Below are positions 1 to 6,103 of a stretch of 20,114 bases of DNA, one piece after another. The DNA comes from DATKSG01 sp035531775 (GTDB lineage: Bacteria; Actinomycetota; Acidimicrobiia; Acidimicrobiales; UBA8190), in contig DATKSG010000029.1 in the NCBI GenBank assembly GCA_035531775.1, positions 1 through 20,114 on the forward strand. Reading direction: 5' to 3'. The notes under the pieces were generated by a model. The model was not told the DNA's origin, made no database searches, and saw nothing but the letters and a program-made list of their open reading frames with translations. The translations under genes and the position numbers were made by a program. Each line of letters starts with the position of its first letter. Within the stretch, counting starts at the first letter, position 1.

Positions 1-69
1 GCCACCTCAGGCGAGTCATTCCGCCTCAAGGAAGCCCGCCAGAAGGGAGGTGGCCCGAAGCTCACGTAG
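1..69 (+). CDS. 3' end of a gene cut by the window edge, possibly IstB-like
   Basis: Reading frame 1 is open from the first base to a TAG at 67-69 and encodes 22 residues that include GESFRLKEARQKGG. A charged tail of the form GESF/YRLKEA resembles the C-terminus of IstB-type ATPases, the helper proteins of IS21-family transposition. The DNA just downstream carries inverted TGGCCA motifs of the kind seen near the ends of such elements. This rests on recall of a short motif. The segment is too short to exclude another protein, and the body of the gene is outside the window. Confidence 0.4.
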   Translation, partial: ATSGESFRLKEARQKGGGPKLT

Positions 70-103
70 AGTCAGGAATCACCGCGAGGGGTGCGGACTT
101 CTC

Positions 104-140
104 GTGGCCAAAACTGCGGAGTGGAAACTGGCCACGGACA
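104..140. mobile_element. possible right end of an IS21-like element
   Basis: GTGGCCA at 104-110 is repeated as its exact complement TGGCCAC at 129-135, 18 bases apart, about 35 bases after the stop of the putative istB end. The segment closes with GGACA at 136-140. IS21-family elements end in CA and carry internal terminal repeats, so the element could end near 140. Neither the other end nor a target-site duplication is visible. Confidence 0.3.
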
Positions 141-366
141 ATGCCCCCGCCCGGGCACCGGTAGGTCCTCGTTGGTCCGGGTCCCGCCGGCGTCTGGACG
201 GTGCGGGCCTCCGGGAAGATCGGGTGGTTTCGCCCTCAGGGGTCCAGAAAAAGGCAGAGCGTGATCGGCATGTCCGGATGGTTGGACGGCCATACAAGCC
301 GCTGGGTCACCGCCGTTATCGGACGCCCCGAGGAGGGCGGGCTCTGACTGGCTCGCCGTGGCAGAT
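141..366. other. gene-free stretch
   Basis: I find no convincing coding frame here. The open frames give low-complexity Arg/Pro/Ser-rich translations typical of GC-rich non-coding DNA. A weak five-pair stem at 324-339 (CGCCC and GGGCG) lies 28 bases past the stop of the minus-strand antitoxin-like gene and could end its transcript, but it has no T-run. Confidence 0.4.
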
Positions 367-654
367 TCAGCCAGCGAGGAGCCGCTCAAGCGCCTCTCTG
401 GCCAGCTGCGACACGGTCTTTCCTTCCTTCGCAGCTCTCTTCTCTGCCTTGGCGCGCAATTCGGCCGGAGCGCGGAATGACACCTGTGGCGAACGCGTCC
501 GCCCACCGCTCAGGGATGGACGACCTCGTCCCGCCTTCTCCAAGACGTCTCGGGCGATGCGCTGGGCCCGGCGCTCGGTGATGCGCTTGTCCCTGCTGTC
601 CCTGATGACCTCTTTGTCCAGGTCAACGTCACGACCCACGACGTACTTCGCCAT
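367..654 (-). CDS. ribbon-helix-helix (CopG/Arc-like) DNA-binding protein, probable antitoxin
   Basis: The 95-aa product starts MAKYVVGRDVDLDKEVIRD and ends in a typical ribbon-helix-helix module. That module has a beta strand PQVSFRAPAELRAKAEKRA followed by helix EGKTVSQLAREALERLLAG. A basic linker (RGRPSLSGGRTRSP) separates an N-terminal helical region, probably for partner binding, from this DNA-binding module. The ATG at 654 is chosen because GAGGGAG lies six bases upstream. An ATG at 660 is in frame and overlaps the stop of the upstream small ORF as ATGA, as in toxin-antitoxin pairs. Proteins of this type usually autorepress their own operon. No intact toxin gene is seen on either side, so it may be an orphan. 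The fold call is fairly safe; the antitoxin role is inferred. Confidence 0.7.
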   Translation of the reverse strand: MAKYVVGRDVDLDKEVIRDSRDKRITERRAQRIARDVLEKAGRGRPSLSGGRTRSPQVSFRAPAELRAKAEKRAAKEGKTVSQLAREALERLLAG

Positions 655-656
655 CG

Positions 657-809
657 TCATCTCCCTCGTCGGCGGTAGTAGGTAGGCATGACGTGGATCA
701 CGAGGAGCACATCGGGCAGCACGATTGCCACGATCTCGAGCTCCGCACCCCAACCGGACCTCCATCCAGTGATTATGTCAGACACAAATAACCAACGCAA
801 GATCCCCAC
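657..809 (-). pseudogene. short ORF coupled to the antitoxin, possible toxin remnant
   Basis: A frame open from GTG 809 (or GTG 785) to TGA 657-659 encodes at most 50 aa. The C-terminal part, GAELEIVAIVLPDVLLVIHV followed by MPTYYRRR, alternates hydrophobic strands and ends in a basic tail, like the last strands of small toxin folds. Its TGA overlaps an ATG of the downstream gene (ATGA), the usual coupling in toxin-antitoxin operons. An in-frame TGA at 816-818 cuts off any longer N-terminus, and the best promoter lies inside the ORF, so a functional full-length toxin seems unlikely. I do not assign a family. Confidence 0.35.
772..800 (-). promoter_or_regulatory. sigma-70-like promoter for the antitoxin-like gene
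   Basis: On the minus strand TTGCGT (795-800) and CATAAT (772-777) are separated by exactly 17 bases, close to TTGACA-17-TATAAT. It sits in an unusually AT-rich patch. Transcription would start near 765, where an in-frame ATG opens a 132-aa version of the antitoxin-like protein. A leaderless start there is possible, but the start at 654 has the better ribosome site. Confidence 0.5.
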
Positions 810-944
810 GAAGCGTCACTCGACGGTGACCCGGCCCACATCGGCCTCGGCCGGCGATACAGAGCACCTGGGCGGGTCCTTGGGTTCCTGCCGAATCGAC
901 CGACTCCCAAGCATTAGCGCGCAGGCGTAGGCTTGTGTCGTCGT

Positions 945-968
945 CCACCACCAGGACTGTGGTGGTTG
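945..968 (-). terminator. possible terminator of the broken histidine kinase
   Basis: A stem of about seven pairs (947-953 with 960-966, CACCACC-type arms) lies four bases after the kinase stop. There is no T-run, which is common in GC-rich actinobacteria, so the assignment is tentative. Confidence 0.35.
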
Positions 969-971
969 TGC

Positions 972-2298
972 TCAGGTTTCGGCCCCAATGGCCGCCGTGG
1001 GTAGGCGGAGGTTGACGCGTGCGCCACCATCCGGTCTGTTCTCGATCGAGATGTCACCGCCGTGGGCTTGTGCCAGGCGCTGCACGATGCTCAACCCCAG
1101 GCCTGTGCCCTGGGCCTTGGTGGTGAAGAAGGGCTCGAACAGGCGTCCGGCCGCGGCCGGATCTATCCCTGGCCCGTTGTCGTCGAGCGCGATGGTGGTG
1201 AAGTCACCTTCCTGAGCGGCGGAGATGGCCAGCGTTCCCCCGTCGGTCCTTGCCTGATAGGCGTTGGTCACGAGGTTCGCAAGCATCTGGGTTAGCTGGG
1301 CGGCGTCGGCTTCCAAAGTGAGCGGTCCGATCTCTACCGATACGTCGATGCCAGGCGGGGGTGGGGTGGCTTGTAGCACCTCGTCGACGACTCGGCGGAC
1401 CGAGCGCGCAATTGGTTCAGGCGCGCGCTCGCGCATGTAGGCGACAAGGTCATCGGACAGAGACGCTGCGCGCCCTGTCTCACGCTCGATAATCGAGAGG
1501 TGTCTATCCGTCTCGGCAGAGATGACGTTGCCGAGACTCAATCGGGTCAGGTACAGCCCGTTGGTCGCCGCAGCGAGGGGGTTGCGCACTCGTGGCCGAT
1601 CACCATCGCCATCTCCCCCATGGCGGCGAGCCGCTCACTGCTCACCAGTTCCTCCTGGGTGACCACAAGATCGCTGTGCGTCCTTCGCAGCATGTCCGCC
1701 ACCCACGCCGCTACCTCGCCAGTTATGAAACAGCACACGATCACATACAGCACCGAGGCGGTGGCTGAGTCCCAGCCGTGGCCGACGGCCAGGAGCGGAG
1801 TGAGTAAGCGACGGCCACGGCGGGGGTAATGAGGAGACTCGTGCCCCGAGGTTGCGCCAATCCGATCCAAGCGAAGATCACGATGTAGAAGAGTCCGTAG
1901 CGGTAGCCGTCCGCAATCGACGCAGCGTCGAACGCTGAGATGCACCCAAAGGCCAAGATGGCAAGAACGACCGAGGCGCGCTGTGGCCAACGGTTCCAGG
2001 GAAGCCACCATGCCACAGCGCCCGTCACGAAGGTCGAGATGGCGACCGATTCGACGCCAGCGAAGTTCGTCCCTGGCTGTTGGGGTACGAGGGCGGAGAC
2101 CACCGCCACCAGCCCCCCGCCGGTCAAATAGATTACGGCGAAGAGCCTGGCAGCAGTCAGGCGGCCGAGCACGCCGTCGCCGACCGTCTCAAGCAGTGTG
2201 GTCGATGCTTCTCGGAATCTTCCGCCTCCCGCTGTAACCCTCCGCCTCCCGCCGTCCTCTTCCAGTGTCACCGCCGCGAGGCTACGGGATGCCGACAT
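972..2298 (-). pseudogene. membrane sensor histidine kinase, broken by two frameshifts
   Basis: Three adjacent minus-strand frames together spell one kinase. The first (from ATG 2298, GAGG six bases upstream) has several hydrophobic helices, including TAARLFAVIYLTGGGLVAVV. The second continues with a membrane helix (ASVLYVIVCCFITGEVAAWV) and the dimerisation region LAAMGEMAMVIGHE with the phospho-accepting His (codon at 1592-1594). The third has VRNPLAAATN, then an ATPase domain with N-box MLANLVTNAYQA, G1 box DNGPGID, F box LFEPFFTTK and G2 box GTGLGLSIV. Restoring one C near 1798 (CTCCG to CTCCCG) and one G near 1589 (GAGTG to GAGGTG) gives a continuous protein of about 440 aa. No response regulator is adjacent. 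It is either a recent pseudogene or carries two assembly errors in short homopolymers. Confidence 0.8.
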
Positions 2299-2561
2299 GG
2301 AAAACCTCGACCGCCGCGTCGAGATCCGACTGACTAGAGCGGCGCTTCCGTCCTCGGGTTTCCATCTGACACCTCCAGGTCGGAGATGTCGCGGTCACCA
2401 CTTGAGTCCAAGCCCGGACGATTTGCGGGCGGTTTGGCCTGACCTGGCCTTCCGAGTACGGCGCTCAATCCCGGCAACGAGGCGTAGGGCACAGCCGACT
2501 GGCATAAGGTAGAATGGCGACAACGTCCGGCTGAATCACGCAGGCAGGGCGTCGTTTGCCG
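2299..2561. other. divergent intergenic region between kinase and cold-shock gene
   Basis: No gene is supported here. The minus-strand frame over 2334-2642 gives a low-quality translation and lacks a ribosome site. The only signal is a -10-like TAGAAT at 2510-2515, about 100 bases before the cold-shock ATG, with no clear -35 partner. A start there would give an mRNA leader of roughly 90 bases containing the hairpin described separately. Confidence 0.35.
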
Positions 2562-2610
2562 GTTACCTACGGGTTCTCCGCAAGCTTCGTGCGTGGAGAA
2601 TAGAGGTAAC
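2562..2610 (+). promoter_or_regulatory. leader hairpin masking the cold-shock ribosome-binding site
   Basis: GTTACCT at 2562-2568 is the exact complement of AGGTAAC at 2604-2610. Inside it TTCTCC at 2574-2579 pairs with GGAGAA at 2595-2600, and GCA at 2580-2582 with TGC at 2590-2592, across a 7-base loop. The two stems are separated only by a small internal loop (5 and 3 bases). The Shine-Dalgarno AGAGG (2602-2606) of the cold-shock gene lies in the right arm and would be hidden when folded. Leaders of cold-shock mRNAs are known to switch structure with temperature, so a thermosensor role is plausible but inferred. Confidence 0.6.
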
Positions 2611-2613
2611 GAC

Positions 2614-2817
2614 ATGGCCGATGGCACTGTCAAGTGGTTCAACGCAGCAAAGGGTTATGGGTTCATCACGCCCGACGACGGCACTTCCGACGTCTTTGCC
2701 CACTTCTCCGCCGTCGAAGGCTCCGGCTACCGCGAGCTGATCGAAGGCCAGAAGGTGTCGTTCGTGTCCGAGCAAGGGCCAAAGGGGCCACAGGCCAAGA
2801 CCGTCCGACCGATCTGA
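2614..2817 (+). CDS. cspA: cold-shock protein, CspA family
   Basis: The 67-aa product is a single cold-shock domain, the normal length for the family. It starts MADGTVKWFNAAKGYGFITP, which holds the nucleic-acid-binding RNP1 motif KGYGFI. RNP2 is VFAHFSAV, and the protein ends KGPQAKTVRPI. Such proteins bind single-stranded RNA and DNA in the cytoplasm and melt RNA structure, sustaining translation in the cold or during growth shifts. The ATG at 2614 is chosen over an in-frame ATG at 2593 because AGAGG lies seven bases upstream and the family begins at this point. It heads a run with a membrane protein and a desaturase, and the leader hairpin probably controls its translation. The family is certain; the cold response is inferred. 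Confidence 0.97.
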   Translation: MADGTVKWFNAAKGYGFITPDDGTSDVFAHFSAVEGSGYRELIEGQKVSFVSEQGPKGPQAKTVRPI

Positions 2818-2854
2818 TCGATCGTTCGACACCGCTGATTAGTCAGGAGTCCCC

Positions 2855-3589
2855 ATGAGCCTCGACCTGTCTGCCCGACAGCTTCCGACGTTGCAGCTCA
2901 CGCCCGGCGAGACACGCGACAAAGGACACCTCACTCTGCCCTCGCCGCGGGCCACGCTCCTTCACGCATGCCCGGTGGTTCTCGAGGCGGTGGTCGCGCC
3001 GCTGGCGCTCTTCTATCTGGTGCTGATGACCGCCGGCTTCCGGGGGGCACTTGTCGCCGCCCTGCTCTGGTCGTATCTGGCACTCGGACGCCGGATTGCC
3101 AAGGGCGAGCGCATCTCCACGCTCCTGGCGCTGGGCACGGTGTTGTTGACCGTGCGAACGGTGGTGTCGTTCATCACGGGGAGCGCCTTTATCTACTTTG
3201 CGCAACCCATGGTCGCCACCGTGGTGATCTCCCTAGTCCTAGTGGGATCGGCGGTGATCGGTCGCCCGTTTACCCAGCGATTCGCCCACGACTTCTGCCC
3301 GATCGATCCGAAGATCCTGGCCCGCCCGCATGTGCGCCGGTTCTTCATCCGGATTTCTCTGTTGTGGGCGACCGTCCTCATGCTGAACACGGCGATCGTC
3401 CTGTGGCTCCTCATTTCCTCCTCGCTCCGGGCCTTCGTGCTCGAGCGCACCGCCGTCACGTGGGGGCTCACCGCGGTGGCTATTTTTCTCTCCATCACCC
3501 GCTTCGTGGCCACCATGCGCGGCGATGGCATCACCGTCGAGTGGAGCCGAGTCCGTAAGGCGCAGCTGGTCCCGGCCGAGGGCGACTGA
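2855..3589 (+). CDS. VC0807-like integral membrane protein
   Basis: The 244-aa protein has about six hydrophobic segments, near residues 42-60, 63-78, 88-105, 115-136, 166-188 and 201-219. The central stretch TVRTVVSFITGSAFIYFAQP, then VLVGSAVIGRPFTQRFAHDF and CPIDP, matches what I know of VC0807-type proteins, a broadly distributed family of unknown function. The ATG at 2855 has an AGGAG eight bases upstream. The gene begins 37 bases after the cold-shock gene and ends nine bases before the desaturase, so the three may be one transcript. Position next to a lipid desaturase suggests a membrane-related role, which is inference only. The family match is from memory of the motif. Confidence 0.75.
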   Translation: MSLDLSARQLPTLQLTPGETRDKGHLTLPSPRATLLHACPVVLEAVVAPLALFYLVLMTAGFRGALVAALLWSYLALGRRIAKGERISTLLALGTVLLTVRTVVSFITGSAFIYFAQPMVATVVISLVLVGSAVIGRPFTQRFAHDFCPIDPKILARPHVRRFFIRISLLWATVLMLNTAIVLWLLISSSLRAFVLERTAVTWGLTAVAIFLSITRFVATMRGDGITVEWSRVRKAQLVPAEGD

Positions 3590-3598
3590 GTTCGCTCC

Positions 3599-4336
3599 AT
3601 GCACGCACTCGGCGCCGTCATCGTCGGTTTGCTCCTCGCTCAACTCGGGCTCTTGGTGACCACGGTCTACCTCCATCGGTCCCTCTCCCATCGTGCGCTA
3701 CGGCTCGCCCCCGGCGTCGTCGCCGTGTGCCGAGTGCTCACCTGGATGCTCACAGGCATGCGGCCGCGACAATGGGTGGCGGTACACCGAAAGCACCACG
3801 CCTTCACCGATACCGAACGCGACCCCCACTCCCCCATCGTCTTGGGCTTCGCCCGCGTCCAGTTCGCCAACGCGGTGCTCTACCGCAGGGTTGCCCGTGA
3901 CCCGGCAACGGTTCTCAGATACGCCCGCGATCTCCCCGCCGACCGCTGGGATCGAGTGCTCTTCGACCACGCCTCACTTGGCCTCGGCATCGGCATCGTC
4001 ATCCTCGTCATTGTGTTCGGTTGGCAGTTCGCACTCATAGCCGCCGGTGTCCATGCCGCCTACTACCTGCTCGGCGGAGGAGCGATCAACGCCGTCGGCC
4101 ACCGATGGGGCCGACGACCGTTCGACAATCTGGCCACTAACAATCAGTGGCTGGCCTGGCTGGTCGTCGGCGAGGGTCTCCACAACAATCACCATGCGGC
4201 GGCGACGTCCGGCCGGCTCAGCCTGGCCAAAGGTGAGGTCGACCCCGCCTGGTGGTGTATCCGGCTACTCGTCAGGCTTCGGTGGGCCACTCTTCGTCAA
4301 GTGACCCCGATGGCGGCGGTCCGCGCAACCCGCTAG
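3599..4336 (+). CDS. membrane fatty acid (acyl-CoA type) desaturase
   Basis: This family introduces a double bond into fatty acyl chains using a di-iron centre held by His boxes at the membrane surface. All boxes are present in the 245-aa product: HRSLSH (26-31), HRKHHAFTDTERDPHS (63-78) and HNNHH (195-199), plus a conserved His in NAVGHRWG (near 168). It is shorter than typical delta-9 desaturases of about 300 aa because the first His box comes after a single N-terminal membrane segment. A second hydrophobic block spans about 125-160. No clear ribosome site precedes the ATG, which lies nine bases after the upstream stop, so translational coupling is likely. The substrate (acyl-CoA or acyl-lipid) and double-bond position cannot be read from sequence. 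Raising membrane unsaturation would fit with the nearby cold-shock gene. Confidence 0.85.
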   Translation: MHALGAVIVGLLLAQLGLLVTTVYLHRSLSHRALRLAPGVVAVCRVLTWMLTGMRPRQWVAVHRKHHAFTDTERDPHSPIVLGFARVQFANAVLYRRVARDPATVLRYARDLPADRWDRVLFDHASLGLGIGIVILVIVFGWQFALIAAGVHAAYYLLGGGAINAVGHRWGRRPFDNLATNNQWLAWLVVGEGLHNNHHAAATSGRLSLAKGEVDPAWWCIRLLVRLRWATLRQVTPMAAVRATR

Positions 4337-4351
4337 GAGCCGGACCGGCTC
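4337..4351 (+). terminator. short palindrome right after the desaturase stop
   Basis: GAGCCGGACCGGCTC begins at the base after the TAG and folds into a five-pair stem with a five-base loop. There is no T-run. It may end the cold-shock/desaturase transcript. Confidence 0.4.
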
Positions 4352-4526
4352 AGCGTCGCCTCGCCTCGCCTCCGAACTCGGCTTGCCGCTGAGCTTGCCG
4401 CCCACAGAAGACCCAACGACTGGATACTCGGAAGAATTTCCGCGCCGTTCACATGGCCGTGACCGGGCGTAAACCTCGATTCCTTACGGTGGCGGTGTTC
4501 GGTACTCCAGCTACCGGAGGGGTGAC

Positions 4527-4691
4527 ATGCGGATATTCATGGAGATCATGGCTGAAGCAGTCCGGCGTCTGGCCGGTCCCGGGGCGGCGGGCAACGCCGC
4601 CTACGAGGTGGAACGGGCCAACCGGTCGGCACTCGAGCTCGACGCCCAGCTCGGGCTGATGCTCGGGCACCACACCCGCCGAGCCGCCTGA
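4527..4691 (+). CDS. small 54-aa protein of unknown function
   Basis: An ORF of 55 codons begins at an ATG with a textbook ribosome site, GGAGGGG at 4516-4522, four bases before the start. The product begins MRIFMEIMAEAVRRLAG and ends LGLMLGHHTRRAA. It is predicted largely helical with a Gly/Ala-rich bend (GPGAAGNAA). The second half, YEVERANRSALELDAQLGLM, could be an amphipathic or short coiled helix. There is no signal peptide or membrane segment. I do not recognise a family. It is convergent with the nickel/cobalt permease and closed by a shared hairpin, which argues that this is a real transcription unit. The leader has a modest stem at 4462-4496 (CGTAA with TTACG, plus ACCG with CGGT). 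Confidence 0.6.
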   Translation: MRIFMEIMAEAVRRLAGPGAAGNAAYEVERANRSALELDAQLGLMLGHHTRRAA

Positions 4692-4704
4692 GATCGCGCC
4701 CGCC

Positions 4705-4744
4705 GCCCGGGTGCCACCTCTCCTCCCCAGGTGAGGCACCGGGC
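4705..4744. terminator. bidirectional terminator between convergent genes
   Basis: The arms GCCCGGGTGCCACCT and AGGTGAGGCACCGGGC pair almost fully, with small bulges, around a nine-base loop. The stem sits 13 bases past the small-ORF stop and 14 bases past the permease stop on the other strand. Its symmetry would serve both transcripts. T-runs are absent. Confidence 0.6.
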
Positions 4745-4758
4745 GTGCCGGGCGTGAG

Positions 4759-5901
4759 TCAGGGGCCCTCGCCCGCCAGCAGGCGGCGGTGACGCGAGGC
4801 CGAGTCCTCCCACCGAGCCTCGATCCTCCCCCAACGCCACACGACCAGGGCCACCACCCACACAGCCACGAACCCGCCGGCGATGATGAAGCCGGCGCGG
4901 TTGATGTTGAAGTTCGAGGCCCACGCCCACACGCTGCCGTGCAGGTGCACCTCTGAGGCCAGGAGGCCGACCAGTTCGACGGTGCCGATGAAGAGGGCCA
5001 CGAACACCGACAACCCGGTGATCACGATGTTGTAGTACACCTTGCGCACCGGCCGGGCGAAGGCCCATCCATAGGCGAAGTTCATGAACGAACCGTCGAT
5101 GGTGTCGAGCAGGGTCATGCCGGCCGTGAAGAGGATGGGAAGGCAGATCACGGCGTACCACGGGAGCCGGGAGGTGGCTGCCCCCGCCGTCGCCGCCAAC
5201 AGGGCGATCTCAGTGGCCGTGTCGAAACCCAGACCGAAGAGCACGCCCACCGGGTACATCTGCCAAGGGGACCTGATCGACCGCATGAGGCGGCCGAAGA
5301 ACCGGAACATGAGCCCCCGGGAATTGAGCTGAGCTTCGAGCTCCTCCTCGTCGTACGTACCGCGGCGCATGGCCATGAAGACCTTGACGATCCCCACCAT
5401 GACGACCACGTTCAGGATGGCGATGAGGTAGAGGAAGGTCCCGGACACCAAGGTTCCCAAGATCCCGCCGCCCTGTTGGAGCAGCGTATTGGGGTTGGTG
5501 ACGGAATGGAACACCGCTCGGGCCGCCAGCGTGATGCCCACACCGAGGCCCACTACGACGCTCGAGTGGCCCAGGGAGAAGAAGAAGCCGACGCTCAGGG
5601 GGCGCTGTCCCTCGGCCATCAGCTTCCTGGTGGTGTTGTCGATGGCCGAGATGTGATCGGCGTCGAAGGCGTGGCGCATACCCAGCGTGTAGGCGGTAAC
5701 GGCCACCCCGATCCCGAGCACCCGGAAGTGCTGGGGCAGGATCACGAAGACGAACAGGCCCCAGCCCACAACATGCAGGGCGACGATCACGAAGCTCATC
5801 GCAGCCAGGCGGCGCCATTCGGACGACGACAGCGGGCGCCGCGCCTCGGACGCTTTGCCGAGGGGTGGCGGTGCGGCACTCCACTCGGTCGACATAGTCA
5901 T
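4759..5901 (-). CDS. nicT: NiCoT-family nickel/cobalt permease
   Basis: NiCoT proteins are single-component, high-affinity Ni(II)/Co(II) importers of the cytoplasmic membrane. The 380-aa product has the family signature RHAFDADHISAIDNTTRK (76-93), with the metal-selecting HX4DH pattern in helix II. It also has LGHSSVV (110-116), LGFDTATEIALL (224-235) and GMTLLDTIDGSFMNFAYGWA (261-280). Length and about eight membrane helices fit the family. The ATG at 5901 is chosen because GGAGG lies seven bases upstream; the frame stays open to 6156 but that part has no family similarity. Nickel or cobalt specificity cannot be decided by eye, and no urease, hydrogenase or cobalamin genes are in the window. 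The upstream region carries a long inverted repeat that could be an operator. Confidence 0.95.
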   Translation of the reverse strand: MTMSTEWSAAPPPLGKASEARRPLSSSEWRRLAAMSFVIVALHVVGWGLFVFVILPQHFRVLGIGVAVTAYTLGMRHAFDADHISAIDNTTRKLMAEGQRPLSVGFFFSLGHSSVVVGLGVGITLAARAVFHSVTNPNTLLQQGGGILGTLVSGTFLYLIAILNVVVMVGIVKVFMAMRRGTYDEEELEAQLNSRGLMFRFFGRLMRSIRSPWQMYPVGVLFGLGFDTATEIALLAATAGAATSRLPWYAVICLPILFTAGMTLLDTIDGSFMNFAYGWAFARPVRKVYYNIVITGLSVFVALFIGTVELVGLLASEVHLHGSVWAWASNFNINRAGFIIAGGFVAVWVVALVVWRWGRIEARWEDSASRHRRLLAGEGP

Positions 5902-5960
5902 CGGTGATCCTCCACTGGGCTCCGGGAGCGTCGAGGCCGAGCACAGGATGGCACTGCTAC

Positions 5961-5986
5961 GAACTGGTCGCAACTGCGACCTGTTC
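5961..5986. promoter_or_regulatory. long inverted repeat in the nicT-ligase intergenic region
   Basis: GAACTGGTCGC (5961-5971) and GCGACCTGTTC (5976-5986) are complementary at 10 of 11 positions around AACT. It lies 60 bases upstream of the nicT ATG and 118 bases before the ligase start. It could be an operator for a metal regulator or a hairpin in the nicT leader. It does not match the NikR consensus (GTATGA-N16-TCATAC) or the actinobacterial LexA box (TCGAAC-N4-GTTCGA). Confidence 0.45.
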
Positions 5987-6103
5987 TCGAAAACAACCCC
6001 CCCCCCACGAGCGACGGCCCATGCGGCCGGTCCTACGTCCTCGGTCGCCATTTCCGTGCCCCTACGTGCCCGGCTGTCTACTTTCGATAACACTGGTGCC
6101 GCT

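Noticed and set aside
50..685. Long plus-strand frame of 211 codons
   Set aside because: It is antisense to the antitoxin-like gene and its translation is Arg/Ser-rich without domains.
2334..2642. Minus-strand 102-codon frame upstream of csp
   Set aside because: It covers the csp leader and start, has no ribosome site and reads as low-quality Pro/Arg/Ser sequence.
5902..6103. Cobalamin riboswitch or NikR site upstream of nicT
   Set aside because: No B12-box or NikR-type half-sites could be found; only a different inverted repeat.
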